Assembly (NCBI RefSeq): GCF_024189295.1 | Contig: NZ_JAIZEN010000003.1 | Coordinates: forward strand, 1 to 64,000 | Length of the DNA stretch: 64,000 nt | From: Halobacillus sp. A1 | Lineage (GTDB): Bacteria; Bacillota; Bacilli; Bacillales; Halobacillaceae | Reading direction: 5' to 3' | Part shown: piece after piece, positions 8,801 to 17,226 of the stretch | Layout of the letters: the number at the start of each line of letters is the position of its first letter | How positions within the stretch are numbered: position 1 is the first letter of the stretch | The notes under the pieces: model-generated | Databases searched by the model: none | What the model was told of the DNA's origin: nothing | Seen by the model: only the letters and a program-made list of their open reading frames with translations | Made by a program: the position numbers and the translations under genes

Positions 8801-8890
8801 TCATTTTGTTCCTTTTCGCTTTTTTCCACAGCAGCTCTTCCTTGTTCTCGGTGAATCTTGGGCATCTTTTTTGTTTGGACGACCACTCAT
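8801..8890 (-). CDS. Candidate 29-aa basic, cysteine-containing small protein
   Basis: The minus strand reads ATG at 8890 to TGA at 8801, giving a peptide that starts MSGRPNKKDAQDSPRTRK, contains adjacent cysteines and ends KKRKGTK (strongly basic). GAGAGGAG lies about 8 nt upstream of the ATG. An intrinsic terminator sits about 100 nt downstream at 8661-8697. I do not recognise a family. The RBS, composition and terminator support a real gene, but the small size leaves doubt. The rest of 8530-9370 shows no convincing gene. Confidence 0.45.
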   Translation of the reverse strand: MSGRPNKKDAQDSPRTRKSCCGKKRKGTK

Positions 8891-9322
8891 GATCAACACT
8901 CCTCTCAGGTGGTTTGATTATTTTATGCAGTAAGCCAAAAGGTGGTCGTGCGTTTACAACAGTATTAGAATGAAAAACTGAATTTTTACGATCTTAATGC
9001 AAAAGAGTCTTGAAAAGACGAACTATGGAGGTTTTCTCGGGGTTTAATTAAACATATTTTTAGAGTGTTGCTGCTGCCCCAATTGGGGTAAGGTTGGTGT
9101 AAGTGTAATTCTAACCATTAAGGCAGCGGTTGATGGTAAAGTGGAAAATCACTGTATATAAGTATGAATTAGTTAATGAAAGTGCTCAATTGATACTTCT
9201 TTACCGGATGGTCAAGAAGTCGGTGAATAAAGGGAGATTTTATATTGAAGAAATTCAAAATGAGGTCTTTTTTTAGTGTCAAAACTTACCCGCCTACATA
9301 AAATATACCTATAACTAAAAAA

Positions 9323-9338
9323 GTTGCACTAAGGAAAG
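9323..9338 (+). promoter_or_regulatory. MntR-like operator upstream of the ZIP transporter
   Basis: GTTGCACTAAGGAAAG matches the B. subtilis MntR site TTTGCCTTAAGGAAAA as I recall it at 12 of 16 positions, including the entire TAAGGAAA half. It lies about 55 bp before the start codon of a metal transporter. No experimental support is visible. Confidence 0.35.
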
Positions 9339-9391
9339 TTTTGTACTAAACTAAATTTAGATAAACAGATATGGAGAAGGAGAGGTATTTT

Positions 9392-10198
9392 ATGGAAAAT
9401 GTGCTGCTCGCTTTTGGTTTTACATTAATGGCCGGATTGGCTACAGGTATCGGAAGTATTCTAGCTTTCTTTACTTCAACCACTAATACGAGGTTTTTAT
9501 CTCTTGCTTTAGGATTTTCGGCTGGAGTCATGATTTATGTTTCATTTGTAGAAATTTTCTTCAAAGCTCAGGAATCACTTGTGAATGCACTTGGAGAAGT
9601 AACTGGAAACTGGGTGAATGTGGCCAGCTTCTTTGGAGGAATGCTAGTTATCGCACTCATTGATAAAGCAATTCCTAAGCAGGGTAATCCGCATGAAGTT
9701 AAGAAAGTAGAGGATATGTCTAAGTCGCCTGAGGAGATAAAAAATAAGCAGCTTCTAAAAATGGGAACATTTACTGCTCTGGCAATAGCTATTCATAACT
9801 TCCCTGAGGGTATTGCAACTTTCACTTCGACTCTCCAGGATCCGTCACTAGGGTTTGCGATTGCTGTAGCCATTGCTATTCATAACATTCCAGAAGGTAT
9901 CGCTGTCTCAGTCCCTGTATACTTTGCTACAGGAGACAAGAAAAAAGCATTTAAGTTATCGTTTTTATCAGGCCTTGCTGAACCAGTAGGCGCACTTGCA
10001 GCTTATTTGTTATTAATGCCGTTTCTTAATGATTTGATGTTTGGTATTTTGTTTGCTGGTGTAGCTGGGATCATGGTCTTTATTTCTTTGGATGAATTGC
10101 TGCCTGCTTCCCGTAAATATGGAGAGGCACATCTTTCCATTTATGGTGTTGTGGCGGGAATGATGGTTATGTCATTAAGTTTATTATTATTCATTTAG
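9392..10198 (+). CDS. zupT: ZIP family metal transporter (ZupT type)
   Basis: Inner-membrane importer of divalent metal (zinc, possibly Fe or Mn), 268 residues. It shows the hallmark metal-binding helices '[10 protein letters not shown]' (near residue 134) and '[12 protein letters not shown]' (near 164), followed by 'SGLAEPVGA', together with about eight membrane segments. A charged cytoplasmic loop of about 35 residues precedes them. ATG 9392 is preferred because GAAGGAGAGG (9375-9385) precedes it; an upstream in-frame ATG at 9371 overlaps that RBS. A candidate MntR-like operator at 9323-9338 suggests manganese control. Confidence 0.9.
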   Translation: MENVLLAFGFTLMAGLATGIGSILAFFTSTTNTRFLSLALGFSAGVMIYVSFVEIFFKAQESLVNALGEVTGNWVNVASFFGGMLVIALIDKAIPKQGNPHEVKKVEDMSKSPEEIKNKQLLKMGTFTALAIAIHNFPEGIATFTSTLQDPSLGFAIAVAIAIHNIPEGIAVSVPVYFATGDKKKAFKLSFLSGLAEPVGALAAYLLLMPFLNDLMFGILFAGVAGIMVFISLDELLPASRKYGEAHLSIYGVVAGMMVMSLSLLLFI

Positions 10199-10502
10199 CT
10201 AAGTTAAACGTAGCTGTTGGTTTTTATAATTGAATTATTTGAATGATACGGATGGAAGGTTGAAGGCTAGATTCCTAGAGATTAGAAAGTTTCTTGGCGG
10301 GGGGAATGGCTCTCTTTCCTTGAGAGCGTGGAGAGCCTTCTGTGGGATGAATACGGTGAGTAAGAGCCCGGAAGGCGAATTATGATAAATACTCACCACA
10401 TGTCCACTAAAGCCGCTATTACTGCCATAGGAAAATCTCCAAAAGGAGCACTCAAGAAAAACGAGCTTATATGAAAATCAACACGGAAATTTAACAGAGT
10501 CA
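10197..10502 (+). repeat. Degenerate short copy of the MITE-like element
   Basis: It starts AGCTAAGTTAAACGTAGCTG and ends AAATCAACACGGAAATTTAACAGAG, recognisable but decayed terminal repeats, with 'GGATGGAAGGTTGAAGGCTAG' style left-end sequence and a shortened hairpin cassette (about 10300-10375) between them. The flanks ATTCATTT and ACTCATTA only partly match, so a target duplication is not proven. It fills the gap to the next gene. Confidence 0.6.
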
Positions 10503-10508
10503 CTCATT

Positions 10509-10542
10509 AAAAAAGTGTAGAGCTTCAGCTCTACACTTTTTT
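10509..10542. terminator. Bidirectional terminator
   Basis: AAAAAAGTGTAGAGCT pairs with AGCTCTACACTTTTTT around a 2-nt loop. It overlaps the stop codon of the minus-strand gene. Confidence 0.85.
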
Positions 10543-11122
10543 AGTAGGTTTTTTCTTGTTTTAAATCTTCAATGACTTTTGAAATCTCCTGTTTGGAACG
10601 TTTGACCAAGCGCCAATTTAAGTAGATGGCTGAATCTGTTTTTACGCCTAAGCGGTATAGATCGTTTTCCATGACTGCGCCTTTATGAAGCTGTGGAAAT
10701 TTTTCTTCAGCTTTTTTCTGTAACCAATTTTCCATTAGCTGGGTGAAATTTTGTTCTCGGTTATTTTTTGAAAGTGAATGAGGACACGTAAATTTAAATT
10801 TACCTTTATGAAAAGTGAAACCAGGTTCTTTACTAGTCGTTTCCTCTATGTTCAATCTGTATTTTCTGCCTAAGTATGCGATTTTAGCATTCTCTTTCAG
10901 TTTATTCTCTGTATAAAGATCGAGGTGGAGCTTTTTCCACTTCTCATCAAGCCAATTTTTCTTTTTTCTCAGGAAGGCCTTGACATCTTCTTCTGATTTA
11001 TCAGTATGAGCTGTAACCCTTACTCCATTGAGATTATCCAAATATATCTTTACAAATGATACATCGTCTTTCTTGTAATAAGAAAAATTGATTGTGTCTT
11101 CTTCAATTTTTAAAACGGGCAT
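10541..11122 (-). CDS. YgjP-like metallopeptidase-domain protein lacking the zinc motif
   Basis: The first 170 residues look like the YgjP/DUF45 (M48-like) fold: 'YLDNLNGVRVTAH', 'FLRKKKNWLDEKWKK', 'YLGRKYRLNIE', and near the end 'IYLNWRLVKRSKQEI'. In full-length relatives the NWRL segment is followed by a zinc-binding HELxH helix. Here the protein ends about 20 residues later with no histidine pair, and a terminator covers the stop. So it is a C-terminally truncated or divergent member, probably without peptidase activity. ATG 11122 is chosen because GAGAGGGGA lies just upstream; an earlier in-frame start at 11182 has no RBS. Confidence 0.6.
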   Translation of the reverse strand: MPVLKIEEDTINFSYYKKDDVSFVKIYLDNLNGVRVTAHTDKSEEDVKAFLRKKKNWLDEKWKKLHLDLYTENKLKENAKIAYLGRKYRLNIEETTSKEPGFTFHKGKFKFTCPHSLSKNNREQNFTQLMENWLQKKAEEKFPQLHKGAVMENDLYRLGVKTDSAIYLNWRLVKRSKQEISKVIEDLKQEKTY

Positions 11123-11467
11123 GGGAATCCCCTCTCTCTTTGCGTTAGTTTCAATTGTAATAAAAGGGGAGATCAGCGTCAAAACTTAAAACAAGGAACT
11201 AGATACCTTGTAAAAGAGGTGCCTCAGTAATTAATAGGAAACAATACTACTCTGATGGCGACGTCTCCCCCGTGATGCCGACCAGGGTAAATATCCAAAT
11301 CTAAAATTGCTCACATAGCCCGACTTCAGTTTTCCCAATCGCTAATCTATAAATTTTAAAAAAAGGACAATCTTTAAAAGTGGATTATCTTTACAAAACG
11401 GATTTACATGAGAGCGAAAAAGGGTAAGAGATGATAGAACAGAAGATTTACCGAACGGAGGGTTAAG

Positions 11468-12322
11468 ATGCAGCCTACGGTTCTGATTACTGGGGCAACG
11501 AGCGGTTTTGGATATCATACAGCGGTAAAATGTGCGGAAAGAGGAATGAAAGTAATCGCTACGATACGTAATCCTGAGAAACTGGATGTTTTCAAGAAAT
11601 CTCAGCTTACTGATGAGGTTCTTGAAAATATCACGGTATGGAAATTAGATGTAACCGATGATTCCTCATTACAGCATTTTGGCTATCTTGTTGGAAAATT
11701 GGAGCGCATAGACGTATTGGTCAACAATGCAGGGTTTGCTTTAGGCGGCTTTCTAGAACAGGTTCCAATTGAAGATTACAGGCGTCAATTCGAAACAAAT
11801 GTATTCGGAGTCATTCGAGTCACTAAAGCCGTACTTCCTAAAATGAGAAGTCAAGGATACGGTAAAATATTGAATATCAGTAGTATTAGTGGTCTGATCG
11901 GCTTTCCTGGTCTCTCAGCTTATGTGAGTTCAAAGCATGCGCTTGAAGGGGTGTCTGAGAGCCTGCGCTTTGAATTGAAACCCTTCGGCATAGATGTGGC
12001 GCTTATAGAACCAGGTTCTTACGAAACGAATATCTGGTCATCAGGTTTAGAACTGCCCCCGGCGGTTTATCATCCTGATTCTCCTTATTATCAGTATACT
12101 AAAGGGTTATGGAAAGCGTTGAATAGTGAAACCCATGAAGACCCCCGTAAGGTAGCCGTTCTCTTAACACAGTTGGCTGAGAAAAACACCTTGAAAAAAC
12201 TCCGCTATCCTATCGGTCCGGGTGTTCGAATGAACATTCTGTTAAAAAGGTGTTTGCCATGGTCTTTTCTTGAAAAGACTGTGCTCAATAAAATACTCTA
12301 TAAAAAGGAGAGGGATAAATGA
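11468..12322 (+). CDS. Short-chain dehydrogenase/reductase
   Basis: NAD(P)-dependent oxidoreductase of the classical SDR family, 284 residues. It has the cofactor motif TGATSGFG (residues 8-15), NNAG at 86-89, the catalytic serine region 'NISSISG' (137-143) and the catalytic Tyr152/Lys156 in YVSSK, followed by the 'EPGS' loop. The substrate is unknown; relatives act on steroid- or retinol-like and aliphatic compounds. AACGGAGGG precedes the ATG. Its stop codon overlaps the start of the esterase gene (ATGA), so the two are translationally coupled and may act on related substrates. Confidence 0.9.
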   Translation: MQPTVLITGATSGFGYHTAVKCAERGMKVIATIRNPEKLDVFKKSQLTDEVLENITVWKLDVTDDSSLQHFGYLVGKLERIDVLVNNAGFALGGFLEQVPIEDYRRQFETNVFGVIRVTKAVLPKMRSQGYGKILNISSISGLIGFPGLSAYVSSKHALEGVSESLRFELKPFGIDVALIEPGSYETNIWSSGLELPPAVYHPDSPYYQYTKGLWKALNSETHEDPRKVAVLLTQLAEKNTLKKLRYPIGPGVRMNILLKRCLPWSFLEKTVLNKILYKKERDK

Positions 12323-13068
12323 CAGTACATCAAGTTCAAAAAGGTGCAGAGGAAGTTTTTTACGAAGGAAACGAAATAGGTATATTAGTCTGTCATGGAT
12401 TTACAGGAACAACCCAAAGTATGAAACCATTAGTAGAAGCATATGCAAGAGAAGGGTACAGCATTGCTGCTCCTCGCTTGAAAGGGCACGGGACGTCTCC
12501 CGAAGAAATGGAAGAAACTACTTACCATGATTGGATACATTCGGTCGAGGATGCTTTTCAGTGGCTTGAAAAGAGGTGTTCTAAAGTATTTGCTGTAGGC
12601 TTATCAATGGGTGGGACTCTGGCTCTAAGTATGGCTGCTCGTTATGATAAAATTGCCGGGGTAGTTCCCATTAACGCAGCAATCGACATACCAGCTATGG
12701 AAAACATAGTAGAACAGACAGATGATCGATATATTGCTGCCATTGGTTCGGATATAAAAAAAGAAGGAGTTGAAGAGCTCGCTTATCAAAGAACGCCTGT
12801 CCGTTCTATTCAAAACTTGCTGACTTTGATGACGGAAGTGCACGATCAATTAGCGAAAATTCACTGCCCGATTTTTATATTTGTATCGGAAGAAGATCAT
12901 GTTGTGCCTCCTGAGAATTCAGAAATGGTATTTGAAACGGTCTTATCAGAACATAAGGAGCTGATTCACTTAGATAACAGCTACCATGTGGCTACATTGG
13001 ATAACGATCAGGACATCATCATTGAAAGAAGCCTGGAATTTTTCGTGATGTATTCTAACGCAAAATAA
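12319..13068 (+). CDS. Alpha/beta-hydrolase, carboxylesterase of the Est30 type
   Basis: Cytoplasmic serine hydrolase of 249 residues that cleaves short or medium acyl esters or monoglycerides. The catalytic triad can be placed: Ser96 in GLSMGG, Asp193 in SEEDHVVPP, His223 in SYHVATLD. The oxyanion-hole segment HGFTGT is near residue 26. It closely follows the pattern of Geobacillus Est30-like carboxylesterases. The start overlaps the SDR stop by ATGA, indicating one operon. A short terminator hairpin lies just downstream. Confidence 0.9.
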   Translation: MTVHQVQKGAEEVFYEGNEIGILVCHGFTGTTQSMKPLVEAYAREGYSIAAPRLKGHGTSPEEMEETTYHDWIHSVEDAFQWLEKRCSKVFAVGLSMGGTLALSMAARYDKIAGVVPINAAIDIPAMENIVEQTDDRYIAAIGSDIKKEGVEELAYQRTPVRSIQNLLTLMTEVHDQLAKIHCPIFIFVSEEDHVVPPENSEMVFETVLSEHKELIHLDNSYHVATLDNDQDIIIERSLEFFVMYSNAK

Positions 13069-13072
13069 TTAC

Positions 13073-13099
13073 GAGCTGATTACGTATTTCAGCTCTTTT
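13073..13099 (+). terminator. Weak terminator after the SDR-esterase pair
   Basis: GAGCTGA (13073-13079) pairs with TCAGCTC (13089-13095), followed by TTTT. Confidence 0.6.
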
Positions 13100-13167
13100 G
13101 AGAATTCTTGGATGCCATGGCTCATTCTCACCATTTCAAGTATAATAGAAGTAAGGAGGGGGTAGAA

Positions 13168-13593
13168 ATGAAAAAAATTCTGCTTGTACCTTTTGATGCT
13201 TCACCTAGTTCAGAGCGTGCATTGAGATATGCGGTGGATACAGCTAAGGAAGATGGCAGTAAACTGATCATTCTGAATGTCCAATTCGATTATAATACGA
13301 GAAATGTAAGACGCTTTGCAACGCAAGATCAAATTAAGTCTTACTTGGATGACGCTGCACGAGAGTCTTTTGATAGAGCAGAAGAGTTTTTGAAAGACAG
13401 TAATGTTGATTATACACTGCGAAAAAGAATGGGGATCCCTGATCAGGTGATTCTTGAAGAAGCAAGTGACTCAGACGCAGATATTATTGTAATGGGCACA
13501 AGAGGAGTCGGGCGCGTGAAAGGGGCCATTCTCGGCAGTGTCAGTTACGGTGTGCTGCAGTCAACCACAATTCCCGTTACGATCGTACCTTAG
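13168..13593 (+). CDS. Universal stress protein (UspA family)
   Basis: A 141-residue single UspA domain. The fold starts 'MKKILLVPFDASPSSERALRYA', and the C-terminal ATP-binding signature G-2x-G-9x-G-S is present ('GTRGVGRVKGAILGS'), so it likely binds ATP. Family members help cells survive starvation and other stresses, but the mechanism is unclear. ATG 13168 has a strong RBS, AAGGAGGGGG (13153-13162); longer readings lack one. It is monocistronic, with the thiT promoter beginning right after it. Confidence 0.9.
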   Translation: MKKILLVPFDASPSSERALRYAVDTAKEDGSKLIILNVQFDYNTRNVRRFATQDQIKSYLDDAARESFDRAEEFLKDSNVDYTLRKRMGIPDQVILEEASDSDADIIVMGTRGVGRVKGAILGSVSYGVLQSTTIPVTIVP

Positions 13594-13600
13594 CTAACAT

Positions 13601-13629
13601 TTGTCACAGTTATTCTCATCATATATAAT
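13601..13629 (+). promoter_or_regulatory. SigA promoter of the thiT riboswitch transcript
   Basis: TTGTCA (13601-13606), a 17-bp spacer and a perfect TATAAT (13624-13629). It lies about 30 bp before the riboswitch aptamer. Confidence 0.8.
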
Positions 13630-13660
13630 ATAATTATAGCAAGAAAAGCAAACGAAATAT

Positions 13661-13752
13661 GAGCCTTCAGGGGGAGCCTTTGCGCTGAGAGTGAACGTGT
13701 AGTTCAGACCCTTCGAACCTGTCAGTTAGTACTGACGCAGGGATGGTGGCTT
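13661..13752 (+). ncRNA. TPP (THI-box) riboswitch
   Basis: Conserved thiamine-pyrophosphate aptamer segments are present in order: a GAGCC P1 strand and GGGGGAGCC, GCTGAGAG (13684-13691), ACCCTTCGAACCTG (13708-13721), and CAGGGA (13738-13743), with the closing GGC. A variable hairpin, GTCAGTTAGTACTGAC, sits between the last two. It controls the thiamine transporter gene downstream. CCCCTTT (13794-13800) can pair with AAAGGGG (13826-13832) in the thiT RBS, so I infer translational control by RBS sequestration. Confidence 0.95.
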
Positions 13753-13841
13753 TTTTGATGGCGATGCACGGGATTCCTCCATCAGGAAGCTTTCCCCTTT
13801 GGCATTGCTTTTTTTGTGTCTTTAAAAAGGGGAGATACAAA

Positions 13842-14414
13842 ATGAGGAACAAAAGAGTCTTGTTTCTAGTAGAAGTGGCAATTTTTTCTGCACTTGCTAT
13901 TCTACTAGACGTTATACCATTTCTATCATTCAAACTATGGGCACAAGGAGGATCAGTTTCTTTTGCCATGGTTCCGGTATTTATTATGGCCTTCAGGTGG
14001 GGGCTCAGCGGTGGAGTTTTAACCGGTGTACTATTAGGTATTTATCAAATTCTATTTGGTGCTATAATGGTCACTCCTCTCCAGACCCTATTAGACTATA
14101 TTGTAGCTTTCGGAGTGATAGGACTGGCTGGAGTATTTGCTAAGCCAGTATGGGATGCAGCGGCAGCTCATCGTAAAAAGAAATTGATGACATGGGTGAT
14201 AGCCGGAGCCTTCATAGGTAGTCTATTCCGTTTTCTTGGTCATTTTGTGGCTGGAATTGTATTCTATGGTGAATTTGCTCCTGAAGGACAGCCAGTGTGG
14301 TTATACTCATTAATCTATAATGGAGGATATATGCTCCCGGCATTTATAGTAAGTACGATCGTTCTTGGTTTACTATTCCTAAAACGTCCTTCCATCTTAA
14401 CCCAAAGTGCATAA
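13842..14414 (+). CDS. thiT: Thiamine ECF transporter substrate-binding protein ThiT
   Basis: Integral membrane S-component, 190 residues, six predicted helices, that binds thiamine and docks with a shared EcfAA'T energising module encoded elsewhere. The characteristic ThiT L1/L5 segments are visible: 'PFLSFKLWAQGGSVSFAMVPVFIMAFRWG' region in the N-terminal third, 'TPLQTLLDYIVAF', and 'GHFVAGIVFYGEFAPEG' containing the aromatic thiamine-binding residues. ATG 13842 is set by AAAAGGGGAGAT upstream. Expression should be repressed by TPP through the upstream riboswitch. Confidence 0.95.
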   Translation: MRNKRVLFLVEVAIFSALAILLDVIPFLSFKLWAQGGSVSFAMVPVFIMAFRWGLSGGVLTGVLLGIYQILFGAIMVTPLQTLLDYIVAFGVIGLAGVFAKPVWDAAAAHRKKKLMTWVIAGAFIGSLFRFLGHFVAGIVFYGEFAPEGQPVWLYSLIYNGGYMLPAFIVSTIVLGLLFLKRPSILTQSA

Positions 14415-14424
14415 TTGATCATAA

Positions 14425-14466
14425 GCCTGTCTGATTACCGTATAATAATCAGACAGGCCCTTTTAT
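14425..14466 (+). terminator. Terminator of thiT
   Basis: GCCTGTCTGATTA (14425-14437) pairs with TAATCAGACAGGC (14446-14458), followed by a T-rich tract. Confidence 0.9.
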
Positions 14467-14539
14467 TTCCACATATACTTTTATATGAAGGAGTGTTACC
14501 TTTAATTTAAGGATAGCTTGTACATAATGGAGTTAAGGA

Positions 14540-16003
14540 TTGGGGCGGCTGGAGTTGAAAAAAATAAAGAATATTCATAAGAAAAAATGGTTTTGGATAA
14601 TTGTTGGAATTATCCTTTTATTATCTGTAGTTACTGCGTACCATGTCTCGTGGAAAAGTTTACCTGAAGGGACGTCTTATGAAGGCGAATTCAGGAACAT
14701 TGAAGACATAGAATTTTATAAAGACTTGACTTATGAGGACGAAAATGGTGAAGTCGTGCACGAACTCGAGATATTTGAAGAAATCAATCAAGTCATTTCA
14801 GAAGCTGAAGACTTTATTGTCATTGATATGTTCTTATTTAACAGCTATAGCGATGATGGCGAGAAATTCCCTAATATCGCTGGAAATCTAACAGACCATA
14901 TTATAGAACAAAAGGAAAAACATCCAGATATGAAAGTGGTATTTATAACAGATGAAATTAATACGGTGTATGGATCCTACGAGTCAACAGAAATTGATCG
15001 TCTTAGAGACCATGAAGTAGATGTAGTATTGACAGATTTAAATAGGTTAAGGGATTCAAATCCTGTATATTCAAGTATTTGGAGAGTCTTTTTCAGCTGG
15101 ATGGGTACGGGCGGCGATGGATGGATTGCTAATCCATTTTCAAAAGAGGCACCGGACGTAACCCTCAGATCCTACTTAAAACTTTTAAACGTAAAGGCGA
15201 ACCACAGAAAAGTACTAGTAACAGAAGATGCTGCCATGGTGTCTACGGCGAATCCTCATGATGAGAGTGGACTTCATGAAAATGTCGCTTTTAAAATGAC
15301 TGGACCTATTATTGGAGATATTCTCGAAGCAGAAGAGGCAGTCGTCAATTTTTCAGGAGAAGCTGATTATCCTGAGTATGAAAACCGAGACTTTGGAGAA
15401 GAAGCGGGTAATTTAGAGGCACAGTATATTACTGAAAGGAAAATATTAGACGCTGTAGTTGAGGAGCTGTCCAAAGCGGAATCAGGTGATACGGTATGGC
15501 TTGGCATGTATTACTTAGCTGAAAGAAATATTATCGATCAACTCGATAAAGCAGCTGACCGTGGTGCCGAAGTGAACATTGTCATGGACCCGAACAAGCA
15601 ATCATTCGGACATGAAAAATCCGGGCTTCCGAATTTACCGGTAGCAGCTGAAATGAAGGAGCTTGGAAACGATAACATTAACCTTAAGTGGTACGACGTG
15701 AACATGGAGCAATATCATACAAAAATGCTATATATAAACAGGGATGCTGAAAGTGTGATTATCGCTGGTTCAGGTAACTATACAAGAAGAAATTTATCTA
15801 ACTTGAATCTTGAAGCAGATGTAAGGATTAAAGGGCCTTCAGAGGAAGAGGTATTCCAACAAGTTGATGAATACTTTACGCGTATCTGGTCCAATGAAGA
15901 CGGAAATTACACGGCTGACTATGAAGAATATCAAGATAATATGACGATAGGAAGATATATTACGTACTACCTTCAGAAGTGGACGTGGTTTACCACCTAT
16001 TAA
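14540..16003 (+). CDS. Membrane-anchored phospholipase D-like protein
   Basis: A 487-residue PLD-superfamily protein (cardiolipin-synthase/phosphodiesterase type) with one N-terminal membrane segment (about residues 16-33). The catalytic domain is probably outside the cell. There are two HxK motifs: 'NHRKVLVTEDAAMVSTANPHD' region in the middle and 'YHTKMLYIN..' with GSGN near the C-terminus. In both, the residue where HKD has Asp is Glu or Asn, so activity may be altered. The likely start is TTG 14540 with GGAG (14529-14532) 7 nt upstream; a second TTG at 14555 is possible. A strong terminator follows. Substrate is unknown. Confidence 0.82.
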   Translation: MGRLELKKIKNIHKKKWFWIIVGIILLLSVVTAYHVSWKSLPEGTSYEGEFRNIEDIEFYKDLTYEDENGEVVHELEIFEEINQVISEAEDFIVIDMFLFNSYSDDGEKFPNIAGNLTDHIIEQKEKHPDMKVVFITDEINTVYGSYESTEIDRLRDHEVDVVLTDLNRLRDSNPVYSSIWRVFFSWMGTGGDGWIANPFSKEAPDVTLRSYLKLLNVKANHRKVLVTEDAAMVSTANPHDESGLHENVAFKMTGPIIGDILEAEEAVVNFSGEADYPEYENRDFGEEAGNLEAQYITERKILDAVVEELSKAESGDTVWLGMYYLAERNIIDQLDKAADRGAEVNIVMDPNKQSFGHEKSGLPNLPVAAEMKELGNDNINLKWYDVNMEQYHTKMLYINRDAESVIIAGSGNYTRRNLSNLNLEADVRIKGPSEEEVFQQVDEYFTRIWSNEDGNYTADYEEYQDNMTIGRYITYYLQKWTWFTTY

Positions 16004-16011
16004 ATAATCAG

Positions 16012-16042
16012 AGCTGTCGATAAATTTATCGACAGCTTTTTT
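16012..16042 (+). terminator. Terminator of the PLD-like gene
   Basis: AGCTGTCGATAA pairs with TTATCGACAGCT, then TTTTTT. Confidence 0.9.
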
Positions 16043-16099
16043 ACTGCTCTTACAAGTTTTTTCTGAGTCTTCTTTAAATATAATGAAGACTCAAATTCA

Positions 16100-16290
16100 A
16101 GGGTTTCATGATCCCTTTTTTAAGGATGGAGCTTGGAGGTCCGGGAAATTACTCGCTTTCCATGGGCATACGGTGATCTTCCTCGGGCTAACGCGTCGGG
16201 ATCTCACGATTATATAAGGAAAAGAAATATCCTTGTCTTCATTCGCTAAGCTAACACGGTCTTTTTTTGAAGGTATTCTAATATGAAAGT
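16100..16290 (+). repeat. Decayed fragment of the MITE-like element
   Basis: The segment 'GGTCCGGGAAATTACTCGC' (about 16138-16156) through 'GGGATCTCACGA' (about 16199) matches one arm of the family's hairpin cassette. A weak trace of the right end occurs around 16245-16290. The terminal repeats are not preserved. I see no gene in 16043-16320. Confidence 0.5.
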
Positions 16291-16320
16291 CGAATAAATG
16301 TAGAAAAGGGGAGTGATTGT

Positions 16321-17184
16321 TTGAGGCATATTATTGCTACATATTCTATTGTCGCAGCAGATCCGAGTACAGGAGAGGTGGGTGTAGCCGTTCAATCAAA
16401 ATTTCTTGGCGTAGGTGCTGTAGTACCTTATGCAAAAGCTGGTGTAGGCGCAGTAGCTACTCAGGCTTTTGCCAATCCTGCTTATGGACCGGATGGCTTG
16501 GAGCACTTAAGCTCAGGCTTGAATGCTGAACAGACCATTGATCAATTGATCAAATCTGATCCAGGAGCGAGTGAACGGCAAATTGGAGTAGTGGATTTTC
16601 AGGGAAATGCAGCTACTTACACAGGAGAAGACTGTTATGACTGGGCTGGCGGGATCACTGGCAAACATTTTGCTGCCCAGGGAAACATTTTAGTGAATGA
16701 GGAAACTGTAACTGAAATGGGGAAAGCTTTTGAAAATGCTAAAGGTAATTTAAGCGAAAGGTTGCTTGCAGCATTACAATCTGCACAAAAAGCTGGAGGA
16801 GATCGTCGAGGTAAACAATCTGCGGCTCTTTACGTTGTAAAGGAAAAAGGTGGATATGGCGGGTTAAGTGATGTTTTAGTAGATCTAAGAGTAGATGATC
16901 ATCAAGAACCTATCAAAGAATTAGAAAGGATTTTTCTCCTTCATCAATTATATTTTTCAGAGTCTAAACCTGAACAAATCCAACAGCTTAAGGGGGGAGT
17001 GAAGGAAGAGGTTGGTTATCACTTGTATCGTGTCGGTTATTTAAAGGATTCTAATCCGAACGACAAGGATTTATATAAAGGGTTGACCACTTTCCTTCAT
17101 ACAGAAAATTTCGAAGAGAGAGAACAGAAGCAAGGATGGATTGATAGGGAAGTTGTGCATTTCTTAAAACAGATGGACGAATAA
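16321..17184 (+). CDS. DUF1028 family protein
   Basis: A 287-residue cytoplasmic protein. The first 210 residues are a DUF1028 domain, an Ntn-hydrolase-like fold ('TYSIVAADPSTGEVGVAVQSKF', 'GVGAVATQAFANPAYG', 'GNILVNEETV', 'GGDRRGKQSAALYVV'). The remaining C-terminal 75 residues match the extension often annotated as a putative peptidoglycan-binding domain. The biochemical role of the family is not established. TTG 16321 is the start: AGGGGAG lies 8 nt upstream. It is alone and ends in a terminator. Confidence 0.88.
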   Translation: MRHIIATYSIVAADPSTGEVGVAVQSKFLGVGAVVPYAKAGVGAVATQAFANPAYGPDGLEHLSSGLNAEQTIDQLIKSDPGASERQIGVVDFQGNAATYTGEDCYDWAGGITGKHFAAQGNILVNEETVTEMGKAFENAKGNLSERLLAALQSAQKAGGDRRGKQSAALYVVKEKGGYGGLSDVLVDLRVDDHQEPIKELERIFLLHQLYFSESKPEQIQQLKGGVKEEVGYHLYRVGYLKDSNPNDKDLYKGLTTFLHTENFEEREQKQGWIDREVVHFLKQMDE

Positions 17185-17210
17185 AGCTGCTTAAATAAGC
17201 AGCTTTTTTT
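17183..17210 (+). terminator. Terminator of the DUF1028 gene
   Basis: AAAGCTGCTTA pairs with TAAGCAGCTTT, followed by a run of T. Confidence 0.85.
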
Positions 17211-17226
17211 ATTGCGTAAAAAATCG

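Noticed and set aside
9240-9300. Short frame (about 18 codons) with an RBS-like AAAGGGAG at 9228-9236
   Set aside because: Too short, no stable product features and no terminator; more likely chance or gene remnant.
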